Counted from the stretch's first letter, positions 48,046 to 61,553 are shown. The stretch is 64,000 nt of DNA from Triglochin maritima (GCA_963682175.1 OY821775.1:48704053-48768052); one strand, 5' to 3'. A program made the numbers and translations. Notes: a model not told the origin generated them from the sequence alone.

Positions 48046-50679
48046 AACCTTCCATGGTAACGACTAATTATCAGAAACGCAGACCAATCAATCAACCCAA
48101 TTATTATCTACATTTTCATGTGTTCAGGTATATTACAATTTACTCCCGTAACTACGTAGCTAATAACAATTTAGTCCTTCAAACCATCAAACGTATCATT
48201 TTATTACTGGAGTCTAAGTTTTGTAATACTTCATCTCGCCTTATTATCATTAAGTAATTTGATGCTTTTGCTAGAGCTATTGGGGAAAAGATTCAATCAC
48301 ATCTCCACACATGAAGTGATGTTGAAGATCGAGATTATTAGGGTTTGCTAATTCCAAGGAAAGATGTTAGATACAACTTTGTGTGTATTTGGAGGGCAGA
48401 TAGAAGCAGAAAAAAGAAAAATAACTATTCTCAATCATTATTCATGACTCGATTTTTCATTGGAATTTTAGAGCCGAAAAAGAGAAAAATGGGCCTTAGT
48501 CTCTTATACTTATAATATAGGCTAGAGGTGGGTTGGATTCGGTTTAACTTGGACATGACTGTAGCTAGCTGGTTGGGTTGATTTAACTTGGGCTTTTAAG
48601 TGGAATTGGGGTGAGGAGTTTAGCTGTGTATTAAATTGGATAATATGCTGGTTTTAAGTTAGGGCTGTGCTTGGGGCGGTTTCTAACTTTCTACCCTTGA
48701 CCCGTCCCGAGTGGTCAAATTTTTGCTACTCGTCCATCATCATTTTCTGCTAAAAGTTTTTTTTTTCTGGAACCAAAATGTGTTTTGGTTTAAAGTACAA
48801 TATATGCTAATCTAGTAAGCGGAGTCAATTTATTCTTTCTTGGTTCTGCCAATCTGCCAACAAGCTAATTTCAAGTTTGATCATTTTTCTTGTTGGATTT
48901 GAATTCTAGTAAAATCTGATATTTGAAAGATAAAAAAAATCAACCCACCTCGTTTACAGCCTAATTTTCAAGGATGATGATGATGTTCAAAGAATTTGAA
49001 GGCAATTTGCAAATAAAGTGTAAAATCATTGGATGGAAAACACCTGAGTTTACTAGTTAAGGTTTGCTTAGTTGATAAACCTAGTTCTCTCCTACTGAAA
49101 CCACGTGGAATGTCATATGAAGATAAAGAGGTTAGTACGATAGACAACATCATCTGAGTTTTTTTAATTATCCTTATGTCAATTTCATTTAAGACAAACC
49201 ACAAACTAAAAGACAAGATTGTTATGAAACTTCTTTCACAATCCAAGATGTTGACACCAGCTGTAGTGCTCGCAAAAATTTAACGAAAACAACTTCTTCA
49301 ATGCAAACAAAACATAATCCTTAACTTTACTTTAGACAATGAGATGATAGCAACAAAAAATAGAAAAGAAATTCTTCTCTTGTCCACGTCCATTATGCTA
49401 AATTTCACCTAATTCTTCCCATGCATTCCATTATTATTCAGAAAGAAAGAAAAAAAAACACTCCCATCACCTTCAAAGGACTCCTTGATTAGCCTAATCA
49501 AATATTTTATGATCTTGAGCTTAGCAACATTGGACAATTGCCTTGCACTTATTTTTGGTAATGGACAAGTTAGGTGAACAAGACATAACTGGGAATAAGT
49601 GTAAGTTGCTGTTGTTTTTCAGTCAGTTATTGATGTTTATCTTCTTTATATGACAAATCATGAATAGTACTCATGTGAAGGCTTTGTCAATTGGGAGCTC
49701 ACGAAACCTCGTGTTTCCTTGTTTGACACCATGTGGCACTTGGCAGTATGCCAAACAAAATTATTCCGGATCTATATTATCATAGCAATAATGGCTACTA
49801 TTTTAGTATGTTTTGCCCCCTAAAGTAGGATCGTAAATAAGAATAAGGTTATGCTTTTTTTAATCTCAATACATGATTCTAGATAACTAACATGCATGGT
49901 CGCTATGGTGCTATCTTTTATCTAATATAATCTACCAACTATTTTAAAGGGGAAAAAACCCCAGATCAATTCAATTCCTAATCTAAATCAAGGGCTACCA
50001 ACTGATACATCGGAGATCATTTAAAGTCATGTCCGTACTCAATCCGTTTTTTTTGAGCCAATTATTGGGTATTGACAAGTACGGGATACCTTGCATGGTA
50101 GTACAATAATGGGAACCTAAGCAATAATATATGAACTTTGTATGATTTAATGGGTTCTATTAAATATTGTGATATGAAAAACTATATTCTATATTATTTT
50201 TTTCTGAATTATGAAAAATTGTAATCATAATATATTAGTGTGTTATACTGTTATTGTAGTATATACATTGTACTCTTATGTTTAAATATTAAACTTCGAA
50301 AGGTTAAAAGGATAAAAAAAAACTACTGTTAAGATCATAATCATGTCCCATCGCACTCAAGAAAAGGCTAAGGGAGTATGGCATAATAACTCAAATCCAT
50401 ACCCAACGAGGTGGGTACACGTATATGATTAAATAGGCCGGGTTTTTATTTATAGAAAATACGGCCAAATAGGTTTTTGTTAGTTTTGGAGCCTGATTAG
50501 TTTCCAAATTAACTAACCGTGATTGTACATTAACCACTTATAAATATAGTAAATGCTCAAACAAATGAATTAGTCAATAGCTAACTGACTAAATACAATC
50601 ATGTTACGTGAACAGTTGGTGTCTTGATGTGTTTCTTTACTGTTTATATTGTTTAGCATGTTTAGTGACCTATGTAAAG
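48046..50679. other. Intergenic, no gene seen
   Basis: AT-rich sequence with only short, motif-free open frames. Confidence 0.5.
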
Positions 50680-51110
50680 CTAGAGGTGAGAATTGACTGG
50701 TTCGACGATAAAAACATCGATTTTGGAATATGCAAATAGAAGACTATCTATTTAAGAAGAAGTTGGCTTGAGCTCTTATCATGTTAGAAACTAGGATAAT
50801 GTCATGAGGAGGTTGGGATCTGTTAGATTGCCAAGCACTTGACGTGTTCCGGTCGACGTTAGCTCGGAACATGGAGTTCAACATCGTAAATGAGAAAACC
50901 AGAGAGAATTTGATGTAGATGTTATCAAATATGTACGAAAAGTCATCTATCTCGACTCTCGAGCAACGTATATTTTAGGATGCGTGGTTTGTTTAATCTC
51001 AGGATGGCACGAACCACGAATCATATCACGAATGAGTTCAATTTTATGACGTTCCAATTGACTTCAATGGAGATGAATGTTGCAAAGTGTAGTTTAAATC
51101 CGCAAGCGAG
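50680..51110 (+). pseudogene. Relic Copia (Tnt1-like) gag
   Basis: With several frameshifts and stops, the plus strand still reads MQIEDYLFKKKL, LARNMEFNIVNEKT, MLSNMYEKSSIS and VQFYDVPIDFNGDE. These follow the order of Tnt1-type Copia gag polyproteins. No LTRs or pol sequence could be recognised around it. Confidence 0.7.
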
Positions 51111-54100
51111 TCGTCACGTTGAACCAGTGTCAATTATGAGTATATCCATAGGAAGCTAGAGCGGGTTGTTATCAATCATAATCGTGTGGGAAAAAAGAGT
51201 GAGTGTATTGAAACCAGATATGCTACACTAATCGACAAAGAAAATCAAATTTAACTGATCTTGTAGGAGGTGGAGAATGCATGTAGAAGTGTAGTTGTAT
51301 GACGCGTGTGAATACAATTATACTCTCATGACATGAATAATATGGAAATCTATAATGAATATAATATTAAGTGTGTCTTCACATGCATTAAGATTTATCA
51401 CTATCATTAAAACATACAAAATACTACTCAAGATAATACCAAAGATTATCACATACTTACATATCAATATTATCTCTTTATTTACTCAAATCTTATCCCA
51501 ACCACATGATTCCCCGTAAAGTAGGTCCACTAACCAAAACATGTGTTAAGCATCCATTATGATCGTTAACACATCAAATGTAAAAGTAGTAACCCAACAA
51601 ATAATTATGAAAATCATATGAAGCTCAAAGATTAATATTTAAATACACGCAAAGATCTACTAAATCCACACTTCACATCATCATATGTTCCCTGATGAGG
51701 ATGAATTACTCACTAATCATATCCATAATAAAGAAATCAACAAAACAAAACAACATATGAACAAGTAAGAAATCTAAATCTAACCAAGACAATGGAATAA
51801 AAAATACATTTAATAAAAGACAAGAACATAAAGAACATGATATTAAAACATGATTAATGAAAGAAAATGAGAATGTTTTTCTCTCCTCCTCACCACTACA
51901 CTACTTAAAACAAGCAATAAAACCCACTCTAATGTCAAAGGAAGAGGATGAATGGAGAAAAGGTAGGATTACAAGTCTATTTATAAATGATTAAAATATC
52001 TGGATTAATCTGGATGAGATCCGGCGACTGAAAATCCAAGTTGAATGCTCTAGAGTGCTCCTACCTAAAAACCTAACACGTTGGGAAAATTTCAAGGTTG
52101 ACAGATCCGACCATCCGTCAGCAGCTGATGGAAATTCACTATTGACGGGTCTGGTTGATAGGATTCGCTTGAAACTAGAGCAACAAATTAAGTTATCTTT
52201 GCAGAACGTGGGGTGCACCCCTGCTCCATTGTCTCAAGCCGTTTCGGTCTTAACTGTAGAATTACTTCACAGGGTCTTGAGATTACAGTCTTTTGTAACA
52301 AGAATATTTTCTTTGTGATAAGGTCCCTCCAACTTTTTTAATTATGTCATTCATGATTTGCAATTAGGCCATTGGGCATTACAAACAAGTTCAAAATGCT
52401 TTCAAATCGGTCATTTGTTCTTACATTTAAGTTTTTTTACTTTCTTTATCTTATTTATTAACTAAAACCTACAAAACGTGTAACACAAACTCGAGTAGCA
52501 CAAATATAAGATAAAATAAAATATATAATATGAATGCAGTGTATGATATACTATCAATCAATGATTTTTGCTGATGAAGTGAGGTGATAATCTTGTTCTC
52601 ATCTCAACCGAACTCAATTGAGATGTGATTACATTGAACTCATTGATATAATCAGTAACTAATGCACCTCATGTCTTGAGATCAGACAAGTTATGCATTC
52701 AATATTTACTTATATAGTTCGAGGCGTATGGCTTCCCGTACACATTTGATAATGTTTCGGCATGATTTGTCATGGTTTTGTCGTTGACGATGTTGAACAT
52801 CACGTTCCTTGGCGATATTGGTGCACCCGTTGAGTACGTGCCCTTGGAGCCCGTTGTGTGAACCTAATTTGACGTTCGAGCTCAAGGTCGACTGAGCCTA
52901 ACGTAGTTTGTACAGAGTCCGAAATAGTTCCAAAGTTCCAAATACTACTCATGCAAACTTTCTTAATTGCTGTGTCTATTAATAATGTAATGCAGCCTAA
53001 AACATGTCAATTAATTTGTTCATTGCCGCATTGGTAGTAGTGACATTATTCGAGAGACATATCTACCTATTCAAAAAAAAAAAAAACCATTCATGAAGTA
53101 TAGTATCCGTTCATTTGTGTGGCCAAATATGTATGTTCACAGAAGTTAACTGATTGTCATTTGGCATGAGGACCTACATAAACTTTAGTTAGTGTCTGAA
53201 ATTTTAGATAAATATTAAGATATCCACCACTGTACCTAAAAAGATTTTAATTAATATACCTTGGTTCCAAAGATAATTAAGGATGCATATCTGTCTATTG
53301 AAATATATCGTTTTGTAAGTTACTGAATGTGGTCTAAGCAATACTCTTATGATATTATGTAACGTCCAATCATAGTACTAATTTGGGTTTTAATTATGGA
53401 GTTATATCTCCATCTTACAAGGCTGATATGACTGAAACATTTGTTTTTTCACCTGATTTTGTCCAAACGCAGGAATGAAAGAGAAGGTTTCACAAATATT
53501 CATGAAAGCTCACTAGAGAACAGACCTTAAATCAACAAAGCAACGATCGATTGGCAAGTTATAGAAATCATCTAATCATGTAAAGTAGAAGGAATAAATC
53601 AATTATGGTTGTCTTGATCAGACGTAGGAATAACTAATTAGAGGCCAAAACCACGCATCGAATGCAATATTAGAGCCGAAGATTTGAGTTGACGTTTCTT
53701 GTCTTTTTCGAATGGAAAAATTGTGGTAGGACCCCTTTCTTTTCTCTGAAAGCTCTCTTTCTTGTTCTCTTTCTTGTAACACAATCTACAAATTTCAAAT
53801 ATTTGTTTGGAGTGAAGAAGGTCAAATTGATAGGGAAATTAATGAGAGAAATCAAATGCAACGAAGTGGTCTTGGCCTGAGTGTAGAGAGTTATGTTAGC
53901 AACTTCAACAAGTAGACACAAACACATAAACCAACCAAACGAAGTTAGCTTAAACTCAACTACAAAAATCCTAGTATTAGATCAACTATCTAGAACCGCA
54001 AATACAAGAATAAACCAAAAATATACACTAAAACACAGATTTAACGAGATTCGATGATACTTAATCCTTACTTTGTTAGGGTATTTTTTCCCATTTTTCT

Positions 54101-54956
54101 TTTCCAATTTAGACAAAATATATGTGGCCTATGAAAAGCTAGGAAAAGAGCACAACTCAACTGTAACAATAACTTCAATATGCAACTTGGGATGTTTGCT
54201 TTCCTTAACCTCCACCAATGCAATAAACGTTGGCATCCCAAACACATTGAAAAAAATTAAAAAGAAGAAGAAGAAATGTCAAACTACTACATAACAAGTC
54301 ATACACCTTCCATATTGCTCTTACATGAATGGTTGATTCATTGAAGAAGAGAAGAAGAAAAAAAAGGACCATTAGTTAAGGTTGTCTCCTAGCTCCACAT
54401 ATTCTATTCTTCATTTGCATGCACCTTCCAATTAACCCTCTGTCTTCAAATGGAATATGCTTAAAAAATCTCCACTTAACCCTCCTTCCACCTTTGTCCA
54501 ATGTAGGGAACACTATTATCGTCTTTGTATCCTTTTCTTGTTTTATTATCCAAACTATTAGAAACTACAGTTTTCCACTAAAAAACTACTTGATTCGGCA
54601 TATATGTTCCGTTTGGACCACCTTGGCGTTTACATTAGGCAGTAGCACAAAAGACACAACAACTTTTATAGTATGCTTAAAGTGTATTATGTATTTTAAG
54701 TTTTTAACCTCTCTATATTCTACAAAATATGTAGAAATAGCCCAACCTTTTGGAAGAAATTAAGCGTGTTCACCATTCAAATGCGAAGTCCATATATTAA
54801 TTGGATGAATTTGCAAATTTTCCCAACGCAAATCGCCCAAAATCATGCCACCAAAAGACACGATCTTCTCATTTTTGTCTTGATGAATATTACTTTATTT
54901 TTTCTGTTACCCTTCACAGGAGCAACACCATGTTAGATTCCTATAGTTTCTGGCCT
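51111..54956. other. Intergenic, no gene seen
   Basis: AT-rich. The open frame at 52055-52318 and those at 54419-55052 show no motif. The region may hold more decayed Copia sequence near 51111-51300. Confidence 0.45.
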
Positions 54957-55373
54957 GGGCTGTGTTTGGATGAAGCTCCTAATATATACTTCAGATGGGA
55001 AGCTAGTTTCTGGGAATGTGAATCCAGGAATAACTTCTTCAACAGAGGTTAAGAGTTGTTTATATGGACAAAAGGTTTTTGGGAGTTTCATATGTCTTGT
55101 CAAAGTAAATCCTCAAATTACCCTTAGATTTTGATTAAATAAAAGATTACGTAGGTATATGTTGTAAATAAATGTGGATAAAATCGTCACAAAAATCCAA
55201 CCAATGGAGGAGCTGCCAGAAACTCACCCCCCCCCCCCAAGTTCTCTTTGTTATACAAATTGTTGTCTTGAAATTTGCCCTGGAAGTTTAGACACAACAT
55301 GTTTGAATGCAACTCTGGTGTTATAGCAGCTTCCAAAGCAGAAGTAGCTGAAGCTTCGTCCAAACACGGTCTA
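54957..55373. mobile_element. MITE-like element
   Basis: Inverted ends: left GGGCTGTGTTTGGATGAAGCT, right (minus strand) AGACCGTGTTTGGACGAAGCT, with GAAGCT and CTTCAG motifs inside. About 417 bp, non-coding, with a C run near 55227-55238. Similar tgtgtttggat words occur in the stem-loops of the 12.7-16.1 kb duplication. Confidence 0.6.
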
Positions 55374-56457
55374 AATTTAGGAATACAAATCTAATTAACT
55401 GAATCAAGAAAGAACCTAAACCTTACTATTCTAACTTTCTAAGAAGTTGAGTTTCAAAATAAATATCGTCTTTATCCAATAACCATTTTCTTCTAGAGCA
55501 TGGGTAATAATTATTAACTGCAAGAAAAGTACCACACACTAAATGTAATGGACAATTAACATGAATTAATTGCACTGACCATTCTTCCTTTAGTTTTTCC
55601 AATCAAAGGACCATTTTATTGGGTTTCAAAAAGGAGAGGTCAGAAGAAGCCACCATTTTTATTGAAATATTTTCCAATTCCAACAGCCATTATCATATAC
55701 TTCTTCATTGTGTGAACCACAATAAAGTAAGAAAGTGTGCATGCGAAGGAATAGATCAACAACAAGATGACAATATTGGAGTTGTTGGAATTGGAATTGG
55801 AATTGTACTCTACACAATTAGTGGTAGAATATTTTTTTAGTCTTACTTTTAACCCATCACTTAAGTAGCTATTTGCACATTCATCTCTCACTTGGGAAAA
55901 GGAACAAAACTCAAATCTTGATTGAATATGTGGAACACTATGGGACCCTTCTCTCTTTTCATCATTCACTCACTCCCAAAGGACTAGTGGTGTTGGAATA
56001 GACTTCAAGATAGGGAGCACATGAAAGTCCAATGTGATGACAATCCTCCATTAATTTGTCATGCATGCCCATCACGACACGTTTTTTTCCTTTGATTTTG
56101 TGACACTGACTCCACTATACTTGTTCACTACCTCCCTCTTAATTTGCCATAATTGAGGATGATCGTAAGTACAAATTCGAAATAATAAGTTCGTTTTACG
56201 ATAATTGATCCATCTTAGATTAAGAATCAAATATGATTCGGAATACCGCAATCCTCTTTTGATTGGTCACCTATACATATTTGTGTGTTCCAAGAAGCAT
56301 GTCAAAAAAAATTATAATCCTTCGTAAAAAAGAAATTTTAAAGAATAAATGTGTCTAGAGTCCAACTTCCCTTGTTAAATACTTAAATATCATTATATAA
56401 GATCCAACTTCCCTTGGTAAATACTTAAATATCATTATATAAGATTGTTGACTCAAG
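55374..56457. other. Intergenic with a 42-44-bp tandem duplication
   Basis: Two copies of tccaacttccctt(g)taaatacttaaatatcattatataaga lie at about 56360-56443. No gene seen elsewhere in the stretch. Confidence 0.65.
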
Positions 56458-57025
56458 CAAGGATGTCGATACGGGTTATCGTGTCGTGTTTGTGTCAAAC
56501 TTATTTACAATCGGACCCAATTTACATAAACTCAAACCTGACCCGTCTAAAATCGTATCAACCGACCCGACCCATCTAACATGTTTATTAAATGGGTTGT
56601 GTTTGTGTACGAATTTATTTTTATCTATATAACTATTGTTTATGACAAAACTCATCAATAGTTGCAATTTGATTCAGATGAGATTACGAAAACTACCATA
56701 AATAACTATGCAATTGGTTGATAATTGTTAATTAAAATGTGATCATATTTCGACGTAAAAAGATAAAGGTATAGAGATTATTACTAATTTTGTAAGTATA
56801 TATAATATTATAAATACAAATACATATATCTATTATTAGATATCTATAAAAACGGGTTGGACACAATTTACATGTACTAAATATGAACTCAACCTATTTA
56901 ATTACTGTGGTAATCGTGTCAACAAGATTATGACTCAAGTTCATTTATAAACAAACCCAAACGTGCATTTTTTCGTATCAGGTTCATGTCGGGTTATCTT
57001 GTTATGACCCAAATTACCACCCCTA
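56458..57025. mobile_element. hAT-like non-autonomous element
   Basis: The right end on the minus strand, TAGGGGTGGTAATTTGGGTC, and the left end, AAGGATGTCGATACGGGTTATC, fit the TAGGGGTG...CGGGTTATCGTGTC ends common in plant hAT MITEs. The interior is AT-rich. No convincing 8-bp target duplication was found. Confidence 0.55.
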
Positions 57026-57125
57026 ATTTTGAGTTTCAAGAATTTAAGAATTTGCATTTAAACATTATGGAGTCCATCTAAAAAAAGTTACAAGCCCTAA
57101 ATTAACCATGTATTAACAACAGACC

Positions 57126-57130
57126 CCCTC
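57126..57130. repeat. Left 5-bp target duplication of the 1.9-kb solo LTR (CCCTC)
   Basis: CCCTC, repeated at 59064-59068. Confidence 0.85.
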
Positions 57131-59063
57131 TGTTAGAACCCAAAACCCGGATTAGGGTTAATTTGGGTTAGAAGAGGGGTTTGCATAGGGATGGAGGAAG
57201 GAGTGGTGGATGTGATGGGAAGTATGCGTTTCGTCGTCTTCATTTAAGGTATGCCGCTCTTTAGTGTGGTTTGTTTGTTAACCCTCATGTGAGGGGTGCG
57301 TTGGTCGAGTCGATGGAGGTCGGAGACCTCTCCGGCGACGCGTTTCTTCGTAAAACCTCGGCTGGCGCGAGGTTGAAGACGACCAACGGTCGACCGGATC
57401 CTTCGGGCGGTCGACCGTTTTGGCACTGTTTGCCCGACTTTAACCTTCACCGGTCGAACGATGCCTTGGGGCGGTCGACCGGTAGTGCATTATTGCTGGT
57501 GAGTTGGGATTTTTCTACCTGTTGTCGGTCGACCGGTCCTTGTTTTGTTCGACCGGAACTTAAGTGTACATGTTAGTTATGCATGTTTCGTTCGACCGAT
57601 TGTTTGTTGTTCGACCGTTGGAGGGTTGCGTTCGACCGATTATATGACTTAGAATAATAGGTTGACCCTGTCTGTTTTCGGTCGACCGAGACCCTGAGTC
57701 GGTCGACCGATAGAATTGAATTTTATGTTGACCAGACTCCGGATTTTGACCTCGTTCGGTCGACCGGTTTTAGACCTTTGTTCGACTGTTGGGGGGTTCT
57801 GTTTTGAGCGCAGCGGTAGACCGTTTTAGGAGTACGGTCGACCGATTCCTTTCTGGAACCGGTCGACCGAATCACCTCTTCCGGTCGACCGTTGGGGCCC
57901 AGGATAGAATTCCTGGTTCCCTTTTTGAACGCCAACTTTGTCCACGGAAACCCGTGTCCTCGCCTTGTGCGTGAGCCGAGAGGTGACGGTGGGCGCGTGA
58001 TGCGGGCCTGCCCAGGGACCGCCGTTGGGAAGAGTGTGGGTGTTCGGGACGCGTCACCTCCGAGTATGGACCGTGACTTGAGATGATTGTTGGGCACTTT
58101 GTAGTATAGCAGGTTTGAGGGATCGCGGATCCCAGTGTTGATGTTGTGCGGGCACGCAACTGGCGTTGGGTGAGGTGACTACCGGCCCACGGGCTACGGA
58201 GGTCGCTGCCCTGCTTTTATAGCGGCGCGGTTGGTGTTCGCGGCTCGAGGAGCCCGATGACCTGGCAGACTTCGGTCTGGACCCGTCCGATGTTGTGCCG
58301 GACATTGTGATGGACCACTGATGTTGTGCCGGTGATGCCGCCGAGGTTGTGCCGGCGATGATGATTGTTGGGCCGAGGCTGTGCCGGCTACGTTGTTTTC
58401 CTCGGCTGGGCACCTACCGAGATGTTGTTGTTATACCTTCCGGGCGACGGCCCCGTTGGTCCCTGTGGCTCCGACCACTGAGATTTGCAGATTTGTATTC
58501 TATCGGCGCGCAGGCGTGACAGAGGCTCCCTGCCGAACCCTTGTGTAGTGTAGCTGCGTGTGGGGGGTGCGATGTCGCGTGCTGTAAGGCTGCATGTGCC
58601 TGCAGTAGGTCTCCTCGGGAGACTCGTTGTTGATTGTCGGACTGATGTCCTATTTTACCCTTCGAGGGAACTGTTTCCGTTTCTGTCGATGCCATGACAT
58701 GATACTAGTATGATAGGTTCATTATGTAATGCATGCATGTAGGTGAGTTGGCATACGGGGTTTCCTTCTGGAAACTCAGGCATTGTTGTTATATATTTTC
58801 AGGACCGCAGTAGGTCCAGTTGGGTGGTGATCGGCGGGCACGCGCATTTTGGAGTCGGATCCTCTTCTCGGACCGCTGAGGTCGGCATGATTACGATTTA
58901 TCTTCTGTTGTCGTTTTGTTGTAATCATGTAGTATTTTGACAAACTCTGATGTAATTTTGGTGCACCGTTATTGTTTATGAGAAGTAACAGTCCCGTCTT
59001 TGATTGTTGAGTTCCTGTGTCTTGATTACAATTTTTAAATTTTCGCTGTTTCGGGATGTTACA
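57131..59063. mobile_element. Solo LTR, 1,933 bp
   Basis: Begins TGTTAGAACCC and ends GGGATGTTACA (TG...CA, inverted TGTTA/TRACA-like ends), flanked by CCCTC at 57126-57130 and 59064-59068. There is no internal retrotransposon domain, so it is a solo LTR left by LTR-LTR recombination. Its length and GC-rich first half suggest a Gypsy-type element, but without internal sequence the superfamily is uncertain. Transcription direction is not determined. Confidence 0.88.
57388..57897. repeat. GGTCGACC palindrome array inside the solo LTR
   Basis: Ten exact GGTCGACC octamers and about seven one-mismatch relatives (GTTCGACC, GGTAGACC, GGTCGAAC) lie in ~510 bases, irregularly spaced. Most are followed by GGT, GAT or GTT. 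Confidence 0.92.
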
Positions 59064-59377
59064 CCCTCACTCTCTTAACCACATACACTACACTATTCTT
59101 ATTTTGACATGGAACGTAACACTGATTTGAACTCTCATTTTATTCCAAAAATTGAAGTCTAAATATATATGATGATAAGGTGGGAAAGCTTTGGTGGGTC
59201 ATAGGTGTAGTGTTGTTATTAGAAGGGTAGCATAGGATTTCCAAGTCAAAAAAATAAAATCATTGAGTTTAATATTGTTTTGAAAGCGCCATCGACTTTA
59301 TAATTGTAAGGAAACTGAATTATCGACAAAATCTTAATGAGTAGATCTAAAGTGTTACAAACCTGAATTGACCGAGC
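59064..59377. other. Spacer between the solo LTR and the LINE
   Basis: Starts with the right CCCTC duplication. No coding feature. Confidence 0.5.
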
Positions 59378-60129
59378 AATGTGCTCTCACCAAAGGCTAA
59401 ACCATTACTTGGAGACCCATTGCATCATCGGGGACCGAGAGCTCAGTGACCACTGCCCCCTCACGATAGACATGGAGCCTCGGGTCGCTAAGAAGCGGCG
59501 CATGTTCCGATTTGTAAATGCATGGGCTTCTCACCCAAGTTCTTTGGATGTGGTATGAGAGGCGTGCACCACATATATTGAGGGGCTTCCCATGTATCGT
59601 GTAGCGGCAAAGTTGAATCGAGCCAAAGAAGCATTGAAGAAGTGGAGTAACGATGTCTATGACACTGCCAATAAGGTCACCCAGTTAAGGGAGGAGTTGT
59701 GCTCTATCCGGGCGGCCACGGAGTCGTCCCTGAACGAGGATAGTCTTTGGGTGCGGGAGGCTCACACCAAGGATGCACTTGCACATTCCCTAATATACAA
59801 GGAGTCGGTCACTCGACAAAAGTCGAGAGTTTGGCGGCTACGGGAAGGGGACTCAACTCTAGGTTCTTTCATGCCTCTCTTAGAGTGAGGAGAGCCACCA
59901 ACAGTGTGCGTAGACTAGTAGAGGATGTCGAGGCTATCGAAGAGGAGGAGCTCATTCGAGATACATTTCATCGACGGTTTGCTAATCTATTCTCTTGTAG
60001 TGTGCAAGAAAACTAATTGACCCGGATGTGCATCTCCATTCTCTCTAAACTGATGAAGCCTGAAACCTCACGTGCGCAGTTACAATGGGGGAGCTCAAGG
60101 GAGTTGTAAAGCACTCAAACGAAGATAAA

Positions 60130-60134
60130 GCTCT
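60130..60134. repeat. Left 5-bp target duplication of the 549-bp solo LTR (GCTCT)
   Basis: GCTCT, repeated at 60684-60688. Excising the LTR with one copy restores the LINE RT motif KALGLDGFN. Confidence 0.88.
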
Positions 60135-60683
60135 TGTTGGAAAATTCGGGTTGTGATAATCCTGGACTCTTCTCAGATCGTGTACGGATCACTTTCCGAA
60201 CAAGATTATTCGACCCTATTACACTGCCCGGGTTGCACGAATACCTTGCGGGGATAATCCGAATCCCTCTAATAATGAGATAAATCGAAAAGGCAGAATG
60301 GCGGTTGGGCGGTTACACAACCACTTTTCGGTTGGTATTATCCACTTAAACCGGAAATACATAAAATCCAATAAAGAATTAATATGGATTTCCCGAAGAG
60401 CTTTCGGGGCGCTGCCCCTTGGAACCCCGCCCGCTGACCTGGCAGCGGGACCCCAGCCAGGGGCTCCGCCCTTTGGACCCCGCAGGGGCTCCACCCCTTG
60501 AACCCCGCGAGGGGCTGCGCCCCCTCGACCCCTGCTTCATATTCGTGGTCGATAAACCGTTAACTCAACAAGTGTGCACTCCGCACTACCCAAACTCGTT
60601 TCCGAGCGTAACGATAAATCGCATCGGTCTCAAGTAAATCACATTACGACTAAAATGAATCGATGACACTAAAATCACCAACA
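60135..60683. mobile_element. Solo LTR, 549 bp, inside the LINE RT
   Basis: Begins TGTTGGAAAATTC and ends TCACCAACA (TGTTGG...CCAACA), flanked by GCTCT duplications. Its second half has repeated short GC-rich words (ggggctgcgcccc, ggggctccgccc). No internal domain, hence a solo LTR or a very small LTR element. Confidence 0.9.
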
Positions 60684-61553
60684 GCTCTTGGGTTGGACGG
60701 CTTCAATGCCATGTTCTTTAAATCAGTCTCAGATATTATTAAGGTTGATCTATTCAAGGCAGTTGAGTCGTTTTTTCGGGACGGGACCCTCCTCAAGCAA
60801 TTGAACTATACTTCTATTACGTTCATCCCGAAGAAGAAGACTCTGACCTCTATGGATGATTATCGCCCGATCTCTTTATGCAATATGGTGTACCGTTACA
60901 TGTCCAAGATACTAGCCAACCGCCTCAAGGTTGTTTTACCTATACTTATGGGGGATATACAGAGAGCTTTTATTCGGGGCCTCCGCATCAGTGATAATAT
61001 CTTACTAGCTCATGGGTTTTGTGAGGGACTCCATCTCCGACAGGGTGCTGACCGAATGTGTCTGAAGATCGATCTGTGGAAAGCGTATGGCACCATTTCC
61101 TTGTTGTTCCTCAACGAGGCAATGTGCAGATTTGGGTTCAACACCAAATGGGGGAAGCTTATGGCAACTTGTCTTAAGGCCTCCTTCGTCGTCACAGTGA
61201 ACGTGGCCAATTATCAACCCTTCTCGGCCTCAAATGGGCTTCGCCAAGGTGACCTGATAGCCCCATATCTATTCATCATGGGAATGGAAATTCTGAGTGT
61301 CATGCTACACAAACAGGAGCATCGTGGACTGTTACACTTGTTATCGTGCCGCAATATTCTGGTATCCCATCTCATGTTTGCAGATGATGTGATGATTTTC
61401 TCCCAGGCCACGAAGGAGGATGTAAGAACCATCAAACGAGTGTTACATGACTTCAGCAGGTGCTTAGGTCTCCAACTAAACCAGGTTAAGTCTCAAGTGA
61501 CTTTCAAAGGGTCATTGTGTGATGCTTTGTTACACTCGTTATCGGTGCTATAA
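60684..61553 (+). pseudogene. LINE reverse transcriptase core
   Basis: Longest intact piece of the LINE: from GLDGFNAMFFK through the RT palm motifs RPISLCN, NGLRQGD and FADDV to a stop at 61553. The residues before it in this frame come from the inserted LTR. The aspartates of the FADD motif are present. Upstream and downstream parts of the protein are in other frames. Confidence 0.85.

Noticed and set aside
52055..52318. 87-codon open frame
   Set aside because: No motif, no codon bias visible and no splice context; the opposite strand has an equally long frame.
57723..58695. Several 90-120-codon frames in the GC-rich region
   Set aside because: They lie inside a solo LTR, overlap each other on both strands and reflect GC-rich, stop-poor sequence.
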